A stretch of 64,000 bases of DNA from Gluconacetobacter liquefaciens (GTDB lineage Bacteria > Pseudomonadota > Alphaproteobacteria > Acetobacterales > Acetobacteraceae): contig NZ_QQAW01000006.1 of assembly GCF_003350405.1 (NCBI RefSeq), positions 210,076-274,075 on the forward strand. The letters are read 5' to 3'. Under the pieces are notes generated by a model. It did no database searches, was not told the DNA's origin, and saw only the letters and a list, made by a program, of their open reading frames with translations. Shown in pieces: positions 39,657 through 51,451 of this stretch. Each line of letters opens with the position of its first letter. Positions within the stretch are counted from its first letter, which is position 1. The position numbers were made by a program, and so were the translations under genes.

Positions 39657-41717
39657 ATGCCCGAATTTCTGCTTGAACTGTTCTCCGAGGAAATCCCCGC
39701 GCGCATGCAGGCCCGCGGAGCGGACGACCTGCTGCGGCTGGTCACCGAGGCCCTTGCACCGCTGAACCCGCGCGACGCCACCGCGTTCGCCGGCCCCCGC
39801 CGCATCGCCCTGACCCTGATGCTGGACGGCACCGTTCCCGGCACCACCATTGCCGAACGCGGCCCGCGCGAAGGGGCGCCGGAAAAGGCCCTGGCCGGCT
39901 TTACCCGCAAGCATGGCGTCAGTCAGGACGATCTGGTGCTGGAAGGCGGCTTCTGGGTGCTCAATCGCACCGTTCCGCCGGTCGAGGCGGCTACCCGCAT
40001 CGCCGAAATCCTGCCGTCTCTCCTGCGGCGCTTCCCCTGGCCCAAATCCATGCGCTGGGGCGAGGGCAGCACCTTCACATGGGTCCGTCCCCTGCGCCGC
40101 ATCCTGTGCCTGCTGGATGGCGAGGTCGTCGATATCGCGCTGGCCGACGGTGAGGATAACGGGCACGGCCTGCGCGCCGACCGACTGACCGAGGGCCACC
40201 GCTTCACCGCCCCCGGCGCCTTCGCCGTAACCGGTGCCGCCGACTGGCGGGAGGGCCTGCGCGCCCGGCAGGTTCTGGTCGATGCAGCCGAGCGCCGCAC
40301 GCTGATCGAGGACGGCACCGCGCGACTAGCTGCCGAGGAAGGGCTGCGCATCGTCGCCGATCCGGGCCTGGTGGATGAAGTTGCGGGGCTGACCGAATGG
40401 CCGGTGCCGTTCCTGGGGCGGATCGACGAGACCTTCATGGACCTGCCACCCGAGGTCATGCAGGTCTCGATGCGCGTCAACCAGCGCTATTTCGCCCTGG
40501 TCCGTGACGACGGCTCGGCCGCCCCGCGTTTCGCCTTCGTCGCCAACCTTCAGCCAACGGACGGCGGCGCGCTGACCATCGCGGGCAACGAGCGGGTGCT
40601 GCGCGCACGCTTCGCCGACGCCCGCCATTTCTGGGACCTGGACCGCGCCCGCCCCCTGGCCAGCCGGGTGGCGGCTCTGGATGCCATCGTCTTCCATGCC
40701 GCCCTCGGTAGCCAGGGCGAGCGCGTGCGGCGCATCGTCCGTCTGGCCGGCCTGCTGGCACCGATGGTGGGTGCCCCGGTCGCCGAAGCCGAACGCGCCG
40801 CCCTGTTGGCCAAGGCCGATCTGACCACCGGCATGGTGGGGGAGTTCCCCGAGCTTCAGGGCGTGATGGGATCGTACTACGCCCGGCATGACGGCGAGCC
40901 TGCCGACGTCGCTACGGCCGTTGCCGAGCATTACATGCCGCGCGGCCAGAATGACGGTGTGCCGACATCGCCGGTCTCGATCGCAGTCGCGCTGGCCGAC
41001 AAGATCGACAGCCTGACCGCCTTCTTCGCTGCTGGCGAGAAGCCCGGCGGCTCGGGCGACCCTTACGCGCTCCGCCGCGCCGCCCTGGGCATTATCCGTA
41101 TCATCAGGGAAAACGCGCTGCGGCTGGATCTGGTCCGGCTGTTCGTGCTGGCGGCCGACGCCCTGCCCGAAACCCTGCGCGACGCACCGGACCTGACGCT
41201 GCTGCCCGGCTTCGTGGCCGAACGTCTGCGCGTGCAGTTGCGCGCCGAGGGCGCACGCCACGATATCCTGGCCGCGATTTCCAGCGGCAATGAGGACAGC
41301 GACATCACGCGCCTGCTGGCCCGCACCGACGCGCTGGCCGCCATGCTGGCCACCGATGACGGACAAAACCTGCTGGCGGCCACCAAGCGCGCGGCCAACA
41401 TCCTGCGGATCGAAGACCGCAAGGACGGGCCGCACGACGGCACCCCCGATCCGACGCTGTACGAGCAGGCCGAGGAACGGGATCTGGCCAACATGCTGCT
41501 GGAGGTCATTCCCGCCGTCGAGGCCGCGATCGCCAGTGAACGCTACACGGACGCGATGCGCGAGGCCGCGCGCCTGCGGCCGGTACTGGACCGCTTCTTC
41601 GAAGCCGTCACGGTCAATGCAGACCGCGCCGAACTGCGCCTGAACCGGCTGCGCCTGCTTGCTGAACTGCGGCGCATGACAGTGCTGATCGCGGATTTCA
41701 GCCAGATCGAGGGCTGA
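39657..41717 (+). CDS. glyS: Glycyl-tRNA synthetase beta subunit
   Basis: 686-residue beta subunit that binds tRNA-Gly. It opens with FLLELFSEEIPARMQ and has MRWGEGSTFTWVRPLR, MQVSMRVNQRYFALV and an HD-like central region (FPELQGVMGSYYARHDGE). The C-terminal anticodon-binding region ends in LNRLRLLAELRRM. Full length. A 10-bp GC hairpin follows the stop. Confidence 0.96.
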   Translation: MPEFLLELFSEEIPARMQARGADDLLRLVTEALAPLNPRDATAFAGPRRIALTLMLDGTVPGTTIAERGPREGAPEKALAGFTRKHGVSQDDLVLEGGFWVLNRTVPPVEAATRIAEILPSLLRRFPWPKSMRWGEGSTFTWVRPLRRILCLLDGEVVDIALADGEDNGHGLRADRLTEGHRFTAPGAFAVTGAADWREGLRARQVLVDAAERRTLIEDGTARLAAEEGLRIVADPGLVDEVAGLTEWPVPFLGRIDETFMDLPPEVMQVSMRVNQRYFALVRDDGSAAPRFAFVANLQPTDGGALTIAGNERVLRARFADARHFWDLDRARPLASRVAALDAIVFHAALGSQGERVRRIVRLAGLLAPMVGAPVAEAERAALLAKADLTTGMVGEFPELQGVMGSYYARHDGEPADVATAVAEHYMPRGQNDGVPTSPVSIAVALADKIDSLTAFFAAGEKPGGSGDPYALRRAALGIIRIIRENALRLDLVRLFVLAADALPETLRDAPDLTLLPGFVAERLRVQLRAEGARHDILAAISSGNEDSDITRLLARTDALAAMLATDDGQNLLAATKRAANILRIEDRKDGPHDGTPDPTLYEQAEERDLANMLLEVIPAVEAAIASERYTDAMREAARLRPVLDRFFEAVTVNADRAELRLNRLRLLAELRRMTVLIADFSQIEG

Positions 41718-41724
41718 TTTTTTC

Positions 41725-41750
41725 CCCACCCGGCCTTATCGCCGGGTGGG
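41725..41750. terminator. Hairpin after glyS
   Basis: CCCACCCGGC/GCCGGGTGGG, a 10-bp perfect stem with a 6-base loop, 7 bases past the glyS stop. A run of T precedes rather than follows it on the plus strand, so it is not a textbook terminator. A short TTGTTCT/AGAACAA hairpin in a Lys-codon-like A/T-rich run follows near 41836-41858. Confidence 0.45.
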
Positions 41751-41868
41751 GGAGCTCTGTGTTCAAACAAGAGACCAAAATCTTGATTTTCTGAAGCGTG
41801 TTTCCGGAAAGCATCCGACAGGCGAATAACAGTCTTTGTTCTTCTTTTTCTTCAGAACAAGAAGACCG

Positions 41869-42282
41869 TCACCGACACCCTTCAAGAAATACCAACCGCC
41901 CCGGACCTCCATCCCGTACAAGCAGAACCGCGTTCTGCCCGAAATGCCGGGCAATCACCCGCCCGCGCGCCAATGGCAGGCACACGGCGAACAATGGCTC
42001 AGCCCATTGCCCCAGCCTGCCCTCGCCTTCATGGATTGCGTATCCCGCAAGACGACCCGCCAGTGCCCGCATCCGGCGGCGATTCCAGCCATCCGGTCTG
42101 CGGCGCCCGCCCGGATTTGCGGCACTGATAAAGACCACATCTCCTCGCCGCCACCATCCAGACCCCCCTGGACTATCGGGCAGCGGGCGCTGCCCGACCC
42201 TTACCGAAATCCCGCCTGCGCGATACAGGCTGCGCCGATAGGTACGCGCGGTCGCGGCATCGACTGGCCGCAGCCCTGTCAC
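41869..42282 (-). CDS. DUF3293 domain protein
   Basis: 137-residue protein, easily lost among shadow frames. It starts with GTG at 42282, overlapping the rodA TGA by 4 bases (GTGA), so it is translated as the last gene of the rod-shape operon. The sequence has the DUF3293 layout: TYRRSLYRAGGISVRVG, a central DVVFISAANPGGRRRP strand (the AxNPxS-type motif) and a C-terminal ARHFGQNAVLLV with the FGQNA signature. The family function is unknown. The call rests on the motif pattern and on continuous coding bias to the stop at 41869. Confidence 0.72.
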   Translation of the reverse strand: MTGLRPVDAATARTYRRSLYRAGGISVRVGQRPLPDSPGGSGWWRRGDVVFISAANPGGRRRPDGWNRRRMRALAGRLAGYAIHEGEGRLGQWAEPLFAVCLPLARGRVIARHFGQNAVLLVRDGGPGRLVFLEGCR

Positions 42283-43430
42283 GACCGGTCCTCGCCCTCG
42301 CCGAAATTGTCGTTGCGATGGACCCAGGCGGACATCAGCAGGCCAAAGCCGAACATCACCGTCAGCATGGCCGAACCGCCATAGGAAATCAGGGGCAACG
42401 GCACACCTCCGACCGGGATCGTCCCCATCACCATCGACAGGTTGACCGCGCAATACAGGAAGAAATTGGTCGCGATCCCCAATCCCAGCAACCGTCCGAA
42501 CTGGTTGCGGCTGCGCATGGCGATCATCATGCCGCCGATCACCATTAGCATCAGCAGCCCGATCACCGCGATCCCGCCGACATAGCCCCATTCCTCGGCG
42601 ATCATGGTGAAGATGAAGTCCGTCTGCTTTTCAGGCAGGAAGTTCAACTGGCCCTGCGTGCCGTGCAGATAGCCTTGCCCCCACATGCCGCCCGAGCCGA
42701 GCGCAATCTTCGACTGGATGATGTTGTAACCCGCTCCCAACGGATCGCTCTCGGGGTTGAGGAACGTGGTGATGCGCGCCTTCTGATAATCGTGCAGATG
42801 GCTGTAGGCGAGTTTGCCCAGAAAGGGCAGCGGCAGTAGCAGCAGCGCGATCTGCCACAGGCGCATTCCGGCACCGAAGAAGATCGTGGCCCCTACGACC
42901 CCGATGATCACGCCGGTGCCCAGATTGGGCTCCTTCAACACCAGCCCCACGGGCACCAGCACCATGGCGGCCGGAGGCAGCAGGTAAAGCGGATTGACCA
43001 TGCGCCGATAGCTGACGCGATGAAACCAGGTCGCCAGAACCAGCACCAGCGCGATCTTGGCCAGTTCCGACGGCTGGAGTTGCACGCCGCCGATCACAAG
43101 CCATCGCTCCGCCCCCTTGCCGACGTGACCCATGCGCAGCACGGCAACCAGCAGCACCAGCGACAGACCGTAGAGCGGCCAGGCCAGCCGCGTCAGCACA
43201 CGGGGGCTCATCAGCGCCACGCAGACCATCATGACCAGTCCGATGGCAAAGCGGATGGTCTGCGGCCCCGCGAACGGGCGCGACGACCCACCGGCGGCGG
43301 AATACAGCGCGCCATACCCCACCATGGCCAACGCACAGATCAGCAGCACATACAGCCAGTTGACCTGCCATAGCTTGGCCAGGAGACGGAAATTGGGTTC
43401 GGCGCGCAGCAGCCGTTTCTGGAAATTCAT
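42279..43430 (-). CDS. rodA: Rod-shape peptidoglycan polymerase RodA (SEDS family)
   Basis: 383-residue SEDS glycosyltransferase with about ten membrane helices. Conserved loops include EWGYVGGIAVIGL, LPEKQTDFIFTMIAEE with the essential Asp region, GVPLPLISYGGSAML near the C-terminus and GGVQLQPSELAKIALVL. It polymerises lipid II with the class B PBP encoded just upstream (mrdA). A 197-base gap separates them and contains a CTGTTTG/CAAACAG hairpin (43538-43562). Confidence 0.96.
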   Translation of the reverse strand: MNFQKRLLRAEPNFRLLAKLWQVNWLYVLLICALAMVGYGALYSAAGGSSRPFAGPQTIRFAIGLVMMVCVALMSPRVLTRLAWPLYGLSLVLLVAVLRMGHVGKGAERWLVIGGVQLQPSELAKIALVLVLATWFHRVSYRRMVNPLYLLPPAAMVLVPVGLVLKEPNLGTGVIIGVVGATIFFGAGMRLWQIALLLLPLPFLGKLAYSHLHDYQKARITTFLNPESDPLGAGYNIIQSKIALGSGGMWGQGYLHGTQGQLNFLPEKQTDFIFTMIAEEWGYVGGIAVIGLLMLMVIGGMMIAMRSRNQFGRLLGLGIATNFFLYCAVNLSMVMGTIPVGGVPLPLISYGGSAMLTVMFGFGLLMSAWVHRNDNFGEGEDRS

Positions 43431-43627
43431 GCTCTCGATCCCGAGTCATGCCCGCAATGCCGCGCGGACGGCGGCCACACATGCGCGCCCGGTCCACCCA
43501 TGTCCAGAGCCCGGTGGATACGGCCTGAGCGGAGCCTGTTTGAACGCGTGCAGCCAAACAGGTGAAGATGCCGGTAAAAACAATACACTGGAGCATTTCC
43601 ACCGAACCGGCTTCCGGTGCGGATGCC

Positions 43628-45541
43628 CTAGCCGAAATCCTCGACTTCCGCGACCACCTGGCCCGGCGGTTCCTTGCGGTTCGACGGGTCGCGGGTCAGC
43701 GTATCGGTCATGATATCGCGCGCCAGCGGGGCAGCGACCGCCGCCCCCGCATTGCCATGTTCCACGACGATCGCCGCCGCGTAACGCGGCGCGTCATAGG
43801 GCGCGAAACAGATGAACAGCGCATGGGGCCGATATTCCCACGGCAGCAAAGACGAATCGAAATGGCCGCTCTCTCGCAGAGCGCGCGAAACATGGCGCAC
43901 CTGTGCCGACCCGGTCTTGCCGGCCATCTGCACCCCCGGAATATCCAGGCGCGCCTTGGGTGCGGACCCGTGCTCCTCATTGACCACGGCATACATGCCG
44001 ACCCGCAACTGGTTCAAGAAGGGTTCGGGCATGTCCAGCGCCGGCCAATGGCTGCCCTCGGCACTCGCGCCCAGCCGGCTGGAGACCGCGCGCACCAGAT
44101 GCGGCTGCACCGCCCGCCCGCTGGCGATCCGCGAGGCATAGGTCGCGAGTTGCAGCGGCGTCACCTGCACGAAGCCCTGGCCGATGCCGCTGACGATCGT
44201 ATCGCCGCCATTCCAGTGCTGGCCGTGCGCCCGCCGCCATTCCGGCGTCGGGATCAGGCCCGGACGGGTATGCGGCAGTTCGATATCCAGGTTCGTACCC
44301 AACCCGAAACTGTGCGACGCCGCCGCGATCGCATCCATCCCGGTCCGCCGCGCCACTTCATAGAAGAAGACGTCGCAGGAAAATTTCAGTGCTTCCTTGA
44401 GGGTCAGCGAACCGTGGCCGTAGCGCGACCAGCAATGGAAGCGCGTCCCGCCCACATCGAGATAGCCGGGGCAGAAGATCCGGTCGGTCGGCGACAGGGT
44501 GCCGGCCTGCAATGCCGCCATCGCCACCGCCGGCTTGAAGGTCGAACCCGGCGGATAAACGCCGGCCACCGCCTTGTTGATCAAGGGCGTGCGCGGATCG
44601 GTGGCCCATTCCTGCCATTGCGCCTGGCTGACCCCACTGTCGAACAGCGAGGGATCGAAGGAGGGGTTGCTGACCATGGCCAGCACCTCGCCATTGCGAC
44701 AATCCATCACCACCGCACTGGCCGACTGGTCGCCGATCCGCCCCAGCACGGCCTGCTGCAAACCCGAATCGATGGTCAGGGTGATTTCGTCGCCCGGCTG
44801 CCCCTCGTCCCGCGACAGTTCGGACATCAGGCGGCCGACCGCGTTGACCTCCACCTCCACCGCGCCGACCTGGCCGCGCAGCAGCCCGTCCTGCGTCTGT
44901 TCGATGCCCGCCCGCCCCACCCGCATGCCGGGGAGCGCCAGCGTCTGGTCCTGCGCCACGTCCTTCTCGCCCGGAGGGGCCACATAACCCACCACATGCG
45001 CCAGCAGCGGCCCGAACGGATAATTCCGGGTGGTCCCGACATCGATCAGCACGCCGGGGAGCGAAGGCGCGTTCAGTTCGATCCGCGCCATGTCGTCCCA
45101 CGACAGGAAATCATGCAGCATGACCGGGATAAAACGCCGCTTGTGCCGGATCTCGCGCTCGATGCGCGCCCGGTCCCTGGCCTCGATCGGCACGAGGGCG
45201 GAAAAGCGATCCAGCGTGCCTGGAATGTCGCTGGTTTCCTCGGGCAGCAGCAGGGCGCGCCAATTGACCTTGTTCGAGGCCACGGCAATCCCGAACCGGT
45301 CGACTACGCGCCCGCGTGGCGGGGCGATCAGACGACGGCTGACACGGTTATTCTCGGCCATCCGGGCGAAATGATCGCCTTCCAGCACCTGCAACCCGTA
45401 GAGCCGGTGCCCCAACAGGCCGAAAGCCGCCATCTGAGCCCCCAGCACCACCAGGGCGCGCCGGGTAAAGACCCCACGCGACGGCGTGTCGGCATCGGGC
45501 CGCGACATCAGACGCTGCAAGGTTTTGCGCCGCCCGATCAT
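43628..45541 (-). CDS. mrdA: Penicillin-binding protein 2 (elongasome transpeptidase)
   Basis: 637-residue class B PBP. One N-terminal membrane helix (about 28-48) leads to a pedestal domain (about 60-240) and then the transpeptidase domain. The nucleophile is Ser333 in PPGSTFKP, the SxN position reads S388-C-D, as in other PBP2 proteins, and KTG lies at 542-544. It crosslinks side-wall peptidoglycan with RodA. It follows mreD by 37 bases in the mre operon. Confidence 0.96.
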   Translation of the reverse strand: MIGRRKTLQRLMSRPDADTPSRGVFTRRALVVLGAQMAAFGLLGHRLYGLQVLEGDHFARMAENNRVSRRLIAPPRGRVVDRFGIAVASNKVNWRALLLPEETSDIPGTLDRFSALVPIEARDRARIEREIRHKRRFIPVMLHDFLSWDDMARIELNAPSLPGVLIDVGTTRNYPFGPLLAHVVGYVAPPGEKDVAQDQTLALPGMRVGRAGIEQTQDGLLRGQVGAVEVEVNAVGRLMSELSRDEGQPGDEITLTIDSGLQQAVLGRIGDQSASAVVMDCRNGEVLAMVSNPSFDPSLFDSGVSQAQWQEWATDPRTPLINKAVAGVYPPGSTFKPAVAMAALQAGTLSPTDRIFCPGYLDVGGTRFHCWSRYGHGSLTLKEALKFSCDVFFYEVARRTGMDAIAAASHSFGLGTNLDIELPHTRPGLIPTPEWRRAHGQHWNGGDTIVSGIGQGFVQVTPLQLATYASRIASGRAVQPHLVRAVSSRLGASAEGSHWPALDMPEPFLNQLRVGMYAVVNEEHGSAPKARLDIPGVQMAGKTGSAQVRHVSRALRESGHFDSSLLPWEYRPHALFICFAPYDAPRYAAAIVVEHGNAGAAVAAPLARDIMTDTLTRDPSNRKEPPGQVVAEVEDFG

Positions 45542-45578
45542 CAGCCGATCCTGGTCCGGGTAAACCGGGAAACCGCCA

Positions 45579-46142
45579 TCAGGCCCGATCCGGGTTGGCG
45601 ATCGAACGCCCCAGAGTACTGAACACCACGCAGAGAAGCGGAAACAGGCCCACGCCGAGCACCCACTGGAACGCGAAGGCGATCGCCGGCACCAGATGCA
45701 GCGACAGTGCGGAAATCAGCCCCCATTGCAAAGCCGTCGCCCCCAGCGATACCCCGCCGAACACCAGCCACAGCACGAGGATATGCGCCCGCGAAAAGCC
45801 GTAACGGCCCGAAAGCGCCACCCCATGCACGAGCAGCACGACCAGAAGCATCACGCCCGGCGGCCCGAACCCCAGCAGATCGACCAATATGCCCAGCAGG
45901 AAGACAATGGGCGACGACATCGAGGCCGGCCGGAACACCGACCAGAAGAAGACCGACGACAGCAGGATGCCCGGCAGCAGTTCGGCCTGTCCGGGCACGC
46001 CGAATGGCGCGGACAGCAGCAGGACAGCCAGCGCCGTCAGCACCGCCGGCAGGCCGCGGCGCGACAGCATGTCCAGCCGCCGCCACAGGCTGGGCCGAGG
46101 CTGGATGCCCGGTTGGAACTCTGGAGCCTGGTCGGGCGTCAT
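45579..46142 (-). CDS. mreD: Rod-shape determining protein MreD
   Basis: 187-residue inner-membrane protein with about five helices (segments around AVLTALAVLLLSAPFG, ILLSSVFFWSVF, VMLLVVLLVHGVAL, HILVLWLVFGGVSLGA and FQWVLGVGLFPLLCVVF). The 25-residue cytoplasmic N-terminus is Pro-rich. It lies 12 bases after mreC. The assignment rests on topology and position, because the family diverges quickly. Confidence 0.9.
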   Translation of the reverse strand: MTPDQAPEFQPGIQPRPSLWRRLDMLSRRGLPAVLTALAVLLLSAPFGVPGQAELLPGILLSSVFFWSVFRPASMSSPIVFLLGILVDLLGFGPPGVMLLVVLLVHGVALSGRYGFSRAHILVLWLVFGGVSLGATALQWGLISALSLHLVPAIAFAFQWVLGVGLFPLLCVVFSTLGRSIANPDRA

Positions 46143-46154
46143 CCATGCACACTC

Positions 46155-47060
46155 TCATCCACGGCGGAGTGGGGAGGGAAAGGGGAGCGAGAGGGAATCG
46201 GCCGGGCGCCGCACCGGAATCCGCCCCGGCGCATCGGGGGGAATGACAGCGGAGCGCCCATAATCAAAGACCCGGACGATGTCGAGATGCCCCAGTGACG
46301 CGAAGGGGATGACGACCGGCTGGCCAGGACGAACATAATGGATCTGCCCGACGGGCAGGCCCGGAGGCATTGTGTCGATCTCGCCATTGGTGACGACGCG
46401 CTCTCCCTCGATAGGGGGATTGTCCTGGGGATAGTAGATAAGGCGAGGCGTACCCGAATTATCACCTGCCATTATAGCGGCCCCGTGACTGACTTCCAGT
46501 CTGACCGGTATGCGGCTGGATGCATCGGTGATCAGCAGGACACGCACCGACCGGCTGCCGATCTCGGTCACGCGCCCCACCATGCCGGAACCGTCGAGCA
46601 CGATCTCGTCCTTATGGATTCCCGCATCGACATTGGCCGCGACCAGCACGCTGCGCGCATACAGGCCGCTGGTATCGCGAACGACCCGGCCCGTGACGAA
46701 GGAGGGCGACGGATCGGGCATCCAGTGCAGATTGGCCTTCAGCGACGCGTTTTCATCGGCCAGCGCGGCCGCGACATCATACCAATGCCGAAGATTGGCA
46801 TTTTCCGCACGCAGGCGCTGATTTTCGGCCTCGATTCGGCCCATGTCGCGCATGCGACCCAGCAGCGTGCGCGCCTGTTCCTGCGGCCAGGCAACCAGCC
46901 CGTACGCGGGAGCCAGGATATCGGCCAATCCCATGCGCACCCGTTCGGTCAGAGCGCGATCCGCCTGCCCGAGGAGGATGATCCCTAGCGCCGCAACGAT
47001 CAGAATCGGAAGAACCAGCCGCTCCAGCGCCTGACGCAAGGTGATGGATAGCGGAATCAT
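46155..47060 (-). CDS. mreC: Rod-shape determining protein MreC
   Basis: 301-residue bitopic protein. The membrane helix is at about 12-32, followed by a coiled coil (about 55-90, RDMGRIEAENQRLRAENANL) and the periplasmic double beta-barrel with GRVVRDTSGLYARSVLVAAN and DEIVLDGSGMVGRV. It ends in a Pro/Arg-rich tail. ATG 47060 is preferred; a GTG 14 codons upstream is open. It links MreB filaments with PBP2. Confidence 0.93.
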   Translation of the reverse strand: MIPLSITLRQALERLVLPILIVAALGIILLGQADRALTERVRMGLADILAPAYGLVAWPQEQARTLLGRMRDMGRIEAENQRLRAENANLRHWYDVAAALADENASLKANLHWMPDPSPSFVTGRVVRDTSGLYARSVLVAANVDAGIHKDEIVLDGSGMVGRVTEIGSRSVRVLLITDASSRIPVRLEVSHGAAIMAGDNSGTPRLIYYPQDNPPIEGERVVTNGEIDTMPPGLPVGQIHYVRPGQPVVIPFASLGHLDIVRVFDYGRSAVIPPDAPGRIPVRRPADSLSLPFPSPLRRG

Positions 47061-47154
47061 GACGGATTCATCGGGTATCGTGCGTACCCGCGCCAGCCAC
47101 ACCCTTCATTATGCCGGACGTCCATCGCCTCGGCCCCCCGCGTTTTGCCCGCCG

Positions 47155-48600
<1,446 letters not shown>

Positions 48601-48867
48601 ATGACGATCCGCACCCAAGCCTCTCTCTTCACTCGCACAGCCCTGCTCGGTGCCGGGCTCCTGGCGCTGGCGGGTTGCGGCAACCCGTACGATCCCGGTG
48701 CGCGCGCCGGAACGGGCGCGCTGATCGGCGCGGGCGGCGGTGCTGCAATCGGTGGACTGGCTGGCGGAGGAAGCGGCGCCCTGATCGGTGCCCTCGGCGG
48801 CGGCGCGGTCGGAGCCGCCACCGGAGCCGCCACCACGCCCAATCCGCCGTCCCGCCGCCGATATTAA
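48601..48867 (+). CDS. Small glycine-zipper lipoprotein (copy 1)
   Basis: 88-residue protein with a signal peptide ending in a lipobox, LLALAGC, followed by GNPYDPGARA. A glycine-zipper domain follows (about 35-75, GALIGAGGGAAIGGLAGG and a second GALIGALGGGAVGAATG turn). Such domains insert in or pack against the outer membrane, as in SlyB/OsmB relatives. It is a paralogue of the next gene, which shares the SNPYDPG/GNPYDPG entry and the zipper. Confidence 0.8.
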   Translation: MTIRTQASLFTRTALLGAGLLALAGCGNPYDPGARAGTGALIGAGGGAAIGGLAGGGSGALIGALGGGAVGAATGAATTPNPPSRRRY

Positions 48868-48990
48868 CCTGGATTACTGATCCGCCGGCGACACTGCCTC
48901 TCTCCATCGTCCAGCGATGGGGGGAGCGCACAATCCGGCGCATCCTTTGATATCCATGGTCCCGTACGGGACTGAAACCACGAGAATTCC

Positions 48991-49401
48991 ATGAGCCCTC
49001 CCCGCACTTCCGCCCTTCCAATCCGTGGCCTCATCCGCAAGGCCGGCTTCCTGACACTGAGCGCCCTGGCCGTGTCGCTTGCGGCGTGCAGCAACCCTTA
49101 TGATCCTGGCCAACGTGCGCTCGGCGGCGGTCTGATCGGCGCCGGCGGCGGCGCGGCGATCGGCGCACTGGCGGGCGGAGGCCCGGGGGCCGCGATCGGC
49201 GCGCTGGCCGGTGGCGCGGTTGGCGCTGCAACCGGCGCCGCCACCACGCCGAACCGGCCGCGACAATATTATTATCCGTCGCAAGGTTACGCGGCCCCTG
49301 GCTACGGGCAATACGGGCCATATAGGCAGCCATCCTACCCGCCGCCGGGCTATCCGCCGCCGCCGCCCCCGCCACCACCCGCGGGCTATTACGATTACTG
49401 A
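48991..49401 (+). CDS. Glycine-zipper lipoprotein with Pro/Tyr tail (copy 2)
   Basis: 136-residue protein. The signal peptide ends in the lipobox VSLAAC, followed by SNPYDPGQRALGGG and a zipper (about 47-85) nearly identical in pattern to copy 1 (LIGAGGGAAIGALAGG, GAVGAATGAATTPN). It adds a Tyr/Pro-rich tail with a run of Pro and the ending YYDY that copy 1 lacks. Tandem duplication with later tail gain or loss is the simplest reading. It converges with leuA. Confidence 0.8.
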   Translation: MSPPRTSALPIRGLIRKAGFLTLSALAVSLAACSNPYDPGQRALGGGLIGAGGGAAIGALAGGGPGAAIGALAGGAVGAATGAATTPNRPRQYYYPSQGYAAPGYGQYGPYRQPSYPPPGYPPPPPPPPPAGYYDY

Positions 49402-49410
49402 CCCGGCATA

Positions 49411-49439
49411 AAAAACGGGGCCTCCCGAAAGAGGCCCCG
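49411..49439 (-). terminator. Intrinsic terminator of leuA
   Basis: CGGGGCCTC/GAGGCCCCG, a 9-bp perfect stem with a CCGAAA loop, followed on the minus strand by T6, 30 bases after the leuA stop. The same stem may stop the convergent lipoprotein transcript. Confidence 0.9.
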
Positions 49440-49468
49440 CCTGTCCGCTCAGTCCGCGATACCAGCCA

Positions 49469-51049
<1,581 letters not shown>

Positions 51050-51059
51050 GAAATACCTC

Positions 51060-51173
51060 GGACAGGTCCGGAATGTTCGCCTGCAAACGCCCTCGGGGCG
51101 ATGCTTCCTCGCATGCGGGATTGCTCCCGCTGTCTTCCCCTGGGCGCGCCGGCATCATGCCGACCCTGAACGC
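51060..51173 (-). promoter_or_regulatory. Putative leuA attenuator region
   Basis: Between the leader-peptide stop and leuA the minus strand shows successive hairpins: CCCTGA/TCAGGG around the stop codon, GCGGGA/TCCCGC with a GCAA loop, ATGC/GCAT, and CGCCC/GGGCG (51088-51100) followed by TTTG. This fits a leader in which ribosome position decides the pairing. The final U-tract is short, so control might act through Rho or on translation instead. Confidence 0.45.
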
Positions 51174-51287
51174 TCAGGGGCAGATAAGTCGAAGGGGGAG
51201 GAGAAGGCCGGCCTGGGCAGGGGCGCGCGACACCAACAGCGCATTCGCGCCGGACAGCCGTGCCGTCATGGTGATCGCCGTATTCAT
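51174..51287 (-). CDS. leuA leader peptide
   Basis: 37-residue frame whose last ten residues are GLLLPLRLIC followed by P: five Leu codons within seven (CTT CTC CTC CCC CTT CGA CTT), then Ile. The stop lies 125 bases before leuA and coincides with a hairpin. A Leu-rich end just upstream of the first leucine-specific enzyme is the hallmark of transcription-attenuation leaders. A start at ATG 51287 is assumed; an internal ATG at 51269 would also work. Confidence 0.65.
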   Translation of the reverse strand: MNTAITMTARLSGANALLVSRAPAQAGLLLPLRLICP

Positions 51288-51451
51288 GGGCGGCACCTTA
51301 CAGGCTGAGCCATCGATTGCAACCCAAAAGGCCCGCGTCACGGAGCTTTCGCAACTCGGCCAATGCCGCTGAGAATAACGACGCAGGATCACGGAGCCAA
51401 ACCGATCGTCTCCGATCATACGGATAAAAGGGGGCCTTCGACGCTTCCACG

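Noticed and set aside
41763..41954. 63-codon minus-strand frame with a Lys run
   Set aside because: Overlaps the 3' end of the DUF3293 gene in another frame and crosses A/T-rich noncoding sequence.
43562..45622. Plus-strand open frame of about 690 codons
   Set aside because: Antisense shadow of mrdA, with Arg/His-rich composition and no motif.
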